Source: Bacteroidota bacterium (GTDB lineage Bacteria; Bacteroidota; Bacteroidia; Bacteroidales; Paludibacteraceae). From it: a DNA stretch of 8,994 nucleotides. The stretch covers positions 1-8,994 of the forward strand of contig JAJZHJ010000030.1 of assembly GCA_021804525.1 (NCBI GenBank), written 5' to 3'. Within the stretch, counting starts at the first letter, position 1. Each line of letters begins with the position of its first letter. The position numbers were made by a program, and so were the translations under genes. Below, piece after piece: positions 7,722-8,994 of this stretch. The notes below the pieces were generated by a model. It was not told the DNA's origin and searched no databases. It was given only the letters and a program-made list of their open reading frames with translations.

Positions 7722-8994
7722 TTACAAGGTTCCTTTTTTATTCAATAGCTCGTTGATAGGCACAAAGCGATAGCCTTTTAGTTGTAAGGTTGCAATAAGT
7801 TGATCTAATTTGGCGTAAAATTTGTCTGCTCGGCGACTATCTGTGCCAAGATGTGTAAGCAACAGAAACCCATTTAGAGTATGATTCGTTTCATAGTTCA
7901 GAATATTATCAAAAATCTGATTGGATGAACGATACGATTTCATATCGGGCGTGGTATAATCCGCATTGGAAGTACTTCCGGGAGTAAAATCCACCAATGT
8001 CACGCCAAATTGTTCTGCCCAACTGCTGATTTGTGCATTATAATACTCGAAAGCAGGCAGAAAATAATATGGTTTATCTAACTTCAATCCGGCTTTTTGC
8101 ATTGCTTGATAATTATCTTTCAAATCCTTATCAAATGATTTTTGCGTAACCAGGGTGGAATCACGCTTTGTCCAATCTGCATAAAGTAAATGTTTGTCTG
8201 AATGCGGCCCTAAATAATTGCCATCATCTTGCAACTGTTTGGCCAATTTTGGGTGTTTACGGTAAAAATCGCCTGTCAGAAAAAAAGCTCCTTTGATGGC
8301 ATGCTTTTTCAGTACTTTTCGGATTGTGGCATAGCCATCGTAGAATTCGTGTCCCGTAAATACCAATGTCAATTCTTTTTTCAACGTATCACCTTGAATA
8401 ATGCCGCCTTCTTCATATCGATCTTTTGAAACAGAAACAGATGCTGCAGTCCCGGCTAAAGAAGATAAGTAATAACACAGCGAAGCTGTTCCGTCCATTG
8501 TCGGTTCATTCGTCGAATAGTCTGCCCAATCGTCATGATACACCACCCTGTCCGATTGAAAAGGTGCATATTTATCCTCATGGGTTAGATGAACTCCTTT
8601 CAAACTATGAAAAATCGGTGCATAAATAGGCCCGTCCACCAAACCACCATCAATAGAATAATGATACACAGCTGACAACGCCGAATGCGGGTGATGCGGA
8701 TAATCTCCATATTCCGGTAGCCCTACAACCATACATTTTCCCCAGGGATTACAACCAAACAACCAATCGCGTAAAGCCATTTCCATTTCCTGAAAAGTCG
8801 TATCTCCAGTCAGCTGACGATATAGATGGCATTGTGTTACCGCTGCTACAACCAGATTGTTTGAACACCAAATAAAGGGAATGCCGTTCATAAATGGATC
8901 ATTGCCTGCACGGTCTCTGATGCGTTCCAACCCACTTCGCATGTTACGGATAAACTCTGCACTCACGCGTTTATTCGACTGTGTGGCTAAAAAA
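7722..8994 (-). CDS. GH9 glycosidase (C-terminal part) fused to a CE4-like polysaccharide deacetylase domain; 5' partial
   Basis: The frame is open to the right edge, so the true start lies outside; the GTG at 8966 is internal. 423 residues are visible. Fragment residues 1-180 are the C-terminal end of a GH9 (alpha/alpha)6 barrel: GCNPWG at 80-85, HHPHS at 100-104, and a GH9 signature around YHDDWADYSTNEPT (152-165), with E163 the expected general acid and the Asp cluster D154/D155/D158 the expected base region. Cellulases usually have HHR where this has HHP, so cellulose is not the obvious substrate; some GH9 enzymes are exo-glucosaminidases. Residues about 207-417 resemble a CE4 NodB-fold domain: AFFLTG, the metal-binding HSDKH (264-268) and LLLTH near the end. 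The usual TFDD motif is absent (VFTGHEF instead) and the RxPY arginine is replaced (FLPAF), so deacetylase activity is uncertain. The next gene starts 111 bp downstream. Families confident, substrate unknown. Confidence 0.85.
   Translation of the reverse strand, partial: FLATQSNKRVSAEFIRNMRSGLERIRDRAGNDPFMNGIPFIWCSNNLVVAAVTQCHLYRQLTGDTTFQEMEMALRDWLFGCNPWGKCMVVGLPEYGDYPHHPHSALSAVYHYSIDGGLVDGPIYAPIFHSLKGVHLTHEDKYAPFQSDRVVYHDDWADYSTNEPTMDGTASLCYYLSSLAGTAASVSVSKDRYEEGGIIQGDTLKKELTLVFTGHEFYDGYATIRKVLKKHAIKGAFFLTGDFYRKHPKLAKQLQDDGNYLGPHSDKHLLYADWTKRDSTLVTQKSFDKDLKDNYQAMQKAGLKLDKPYYFLPAFEYYNAQISSWAEQFGVTLVDFTPGSTSNADYTTPDMKSYRSSNQIFDNILNYETNHTLNGFLLLTHLGTDSRRADKFYAKLDQLIATLQLKGYRFVPINELLNKKGTL

Larger units (their letters stand above)
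1..8994 (-). other. Probable peptidoglycan-recycling operon (both ends outside window)
   Basis: Six consecutive minus-strand genes have gaps of 111, 36, 26, 92 and 19 bp. Their families fit one pathway: glycan processing (GH9-CE4, NamZ), MurNAc-L-Ala cleavage (Amidase_3 and AmiE-like), stem-peptide cleavage (NlpC/P60) and dipeptide epimerisation. The two larger gaps, before the NlpC/P60 gene and before the AmiE-like gene, are where internal promoters or processing sites could sit. I saw no convincing Bacteroidota promoter (TTTG with TAnnTTTG) in either, so co-transcription is inferred from layout only. Confidence 0.65.

Noticed and set aside
7722..8966. GH9-CE4 gene starting at GTG 8966
   Set aside because: The frame stays open through 8993 and the visible GH9 part lacks most of the barrel, so this GTG is internal.

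Overview
The window reads as a piece of a Bacteroidota chromosome, most likely from the order Bacteroidales. The evidence is AT-rich DNA, start codons preceded by A/T-rich sequence with no visible Shine-Dalgarno motif, and domain architectures typical of that group: a golvesin-like domain inside an amidase, a GH3-C domain joined to an AmiE-like serine hydrolase, and a GH9-polysaccharide deacetylase fusion. I cannot name a genus.

Every gene I can support lies on the minus strand, so transcription runs from high to low coordinates. In that order they are: (1) the C-terminal part of a GH9 glycosidase fused to a CE4-like deacetylase domain (7722 to the right edge, 5' end missing); (2) a secreted NlpC/P60 peptidase with two SH3b-like domains (6636-7610); (3) a dipeptide (L-Ala-D/L-Glu type) epimerase with a twin-arginine-like signal (5454-6599); (4) a 1022-residue exported Amidase_3-type N-acetylmuramoyl-L-alanine amidase with inserted golvesin-like, Fn3-like and unassigned C-terminal domains (2359-5427); (5) an exported AmiE-like serine hydrolase that carries a GH3 C-terminal domain but no GH3 catalytic barrel (425-2266); (6) the first 135 codons of a NamZ/DUF1343 (GH171) exo-N-acetylmuramidase, which runs off the left edge (1-405). 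The gaps are 111, 36, 26, 92 and 19 bp, consistent with one operon. No gap exceeds 300 bp. No RNA gene, CRISPR array or mobile element was seen.

Together the genes describe a peptidoglycan dismantling and recycling locus. Amidases free the stem peptide, the NlpC/P60 enzyme would release L-Ala-gamma-D-Glu, the epimerase would convert it to L-Ala-L-Glu, and NamZ would remove terminal MurNAc. It resembles a merger of two Bacillus subtilis loci (namZ-nagZ-amiE and ykfB-ykfC). Two things differ: all five genes whose 5' ends are visible encode export signals, including the epimerase, which is usually cytoplasmic; and the NagZ (GlcNAc-removing) catalytic barrel is absent from the window. The GH9-CE4 fusion is a speculative candidate for that missing step. 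A near-perfect stem-loop sits directly after the amidase stop codon, inside the operon.
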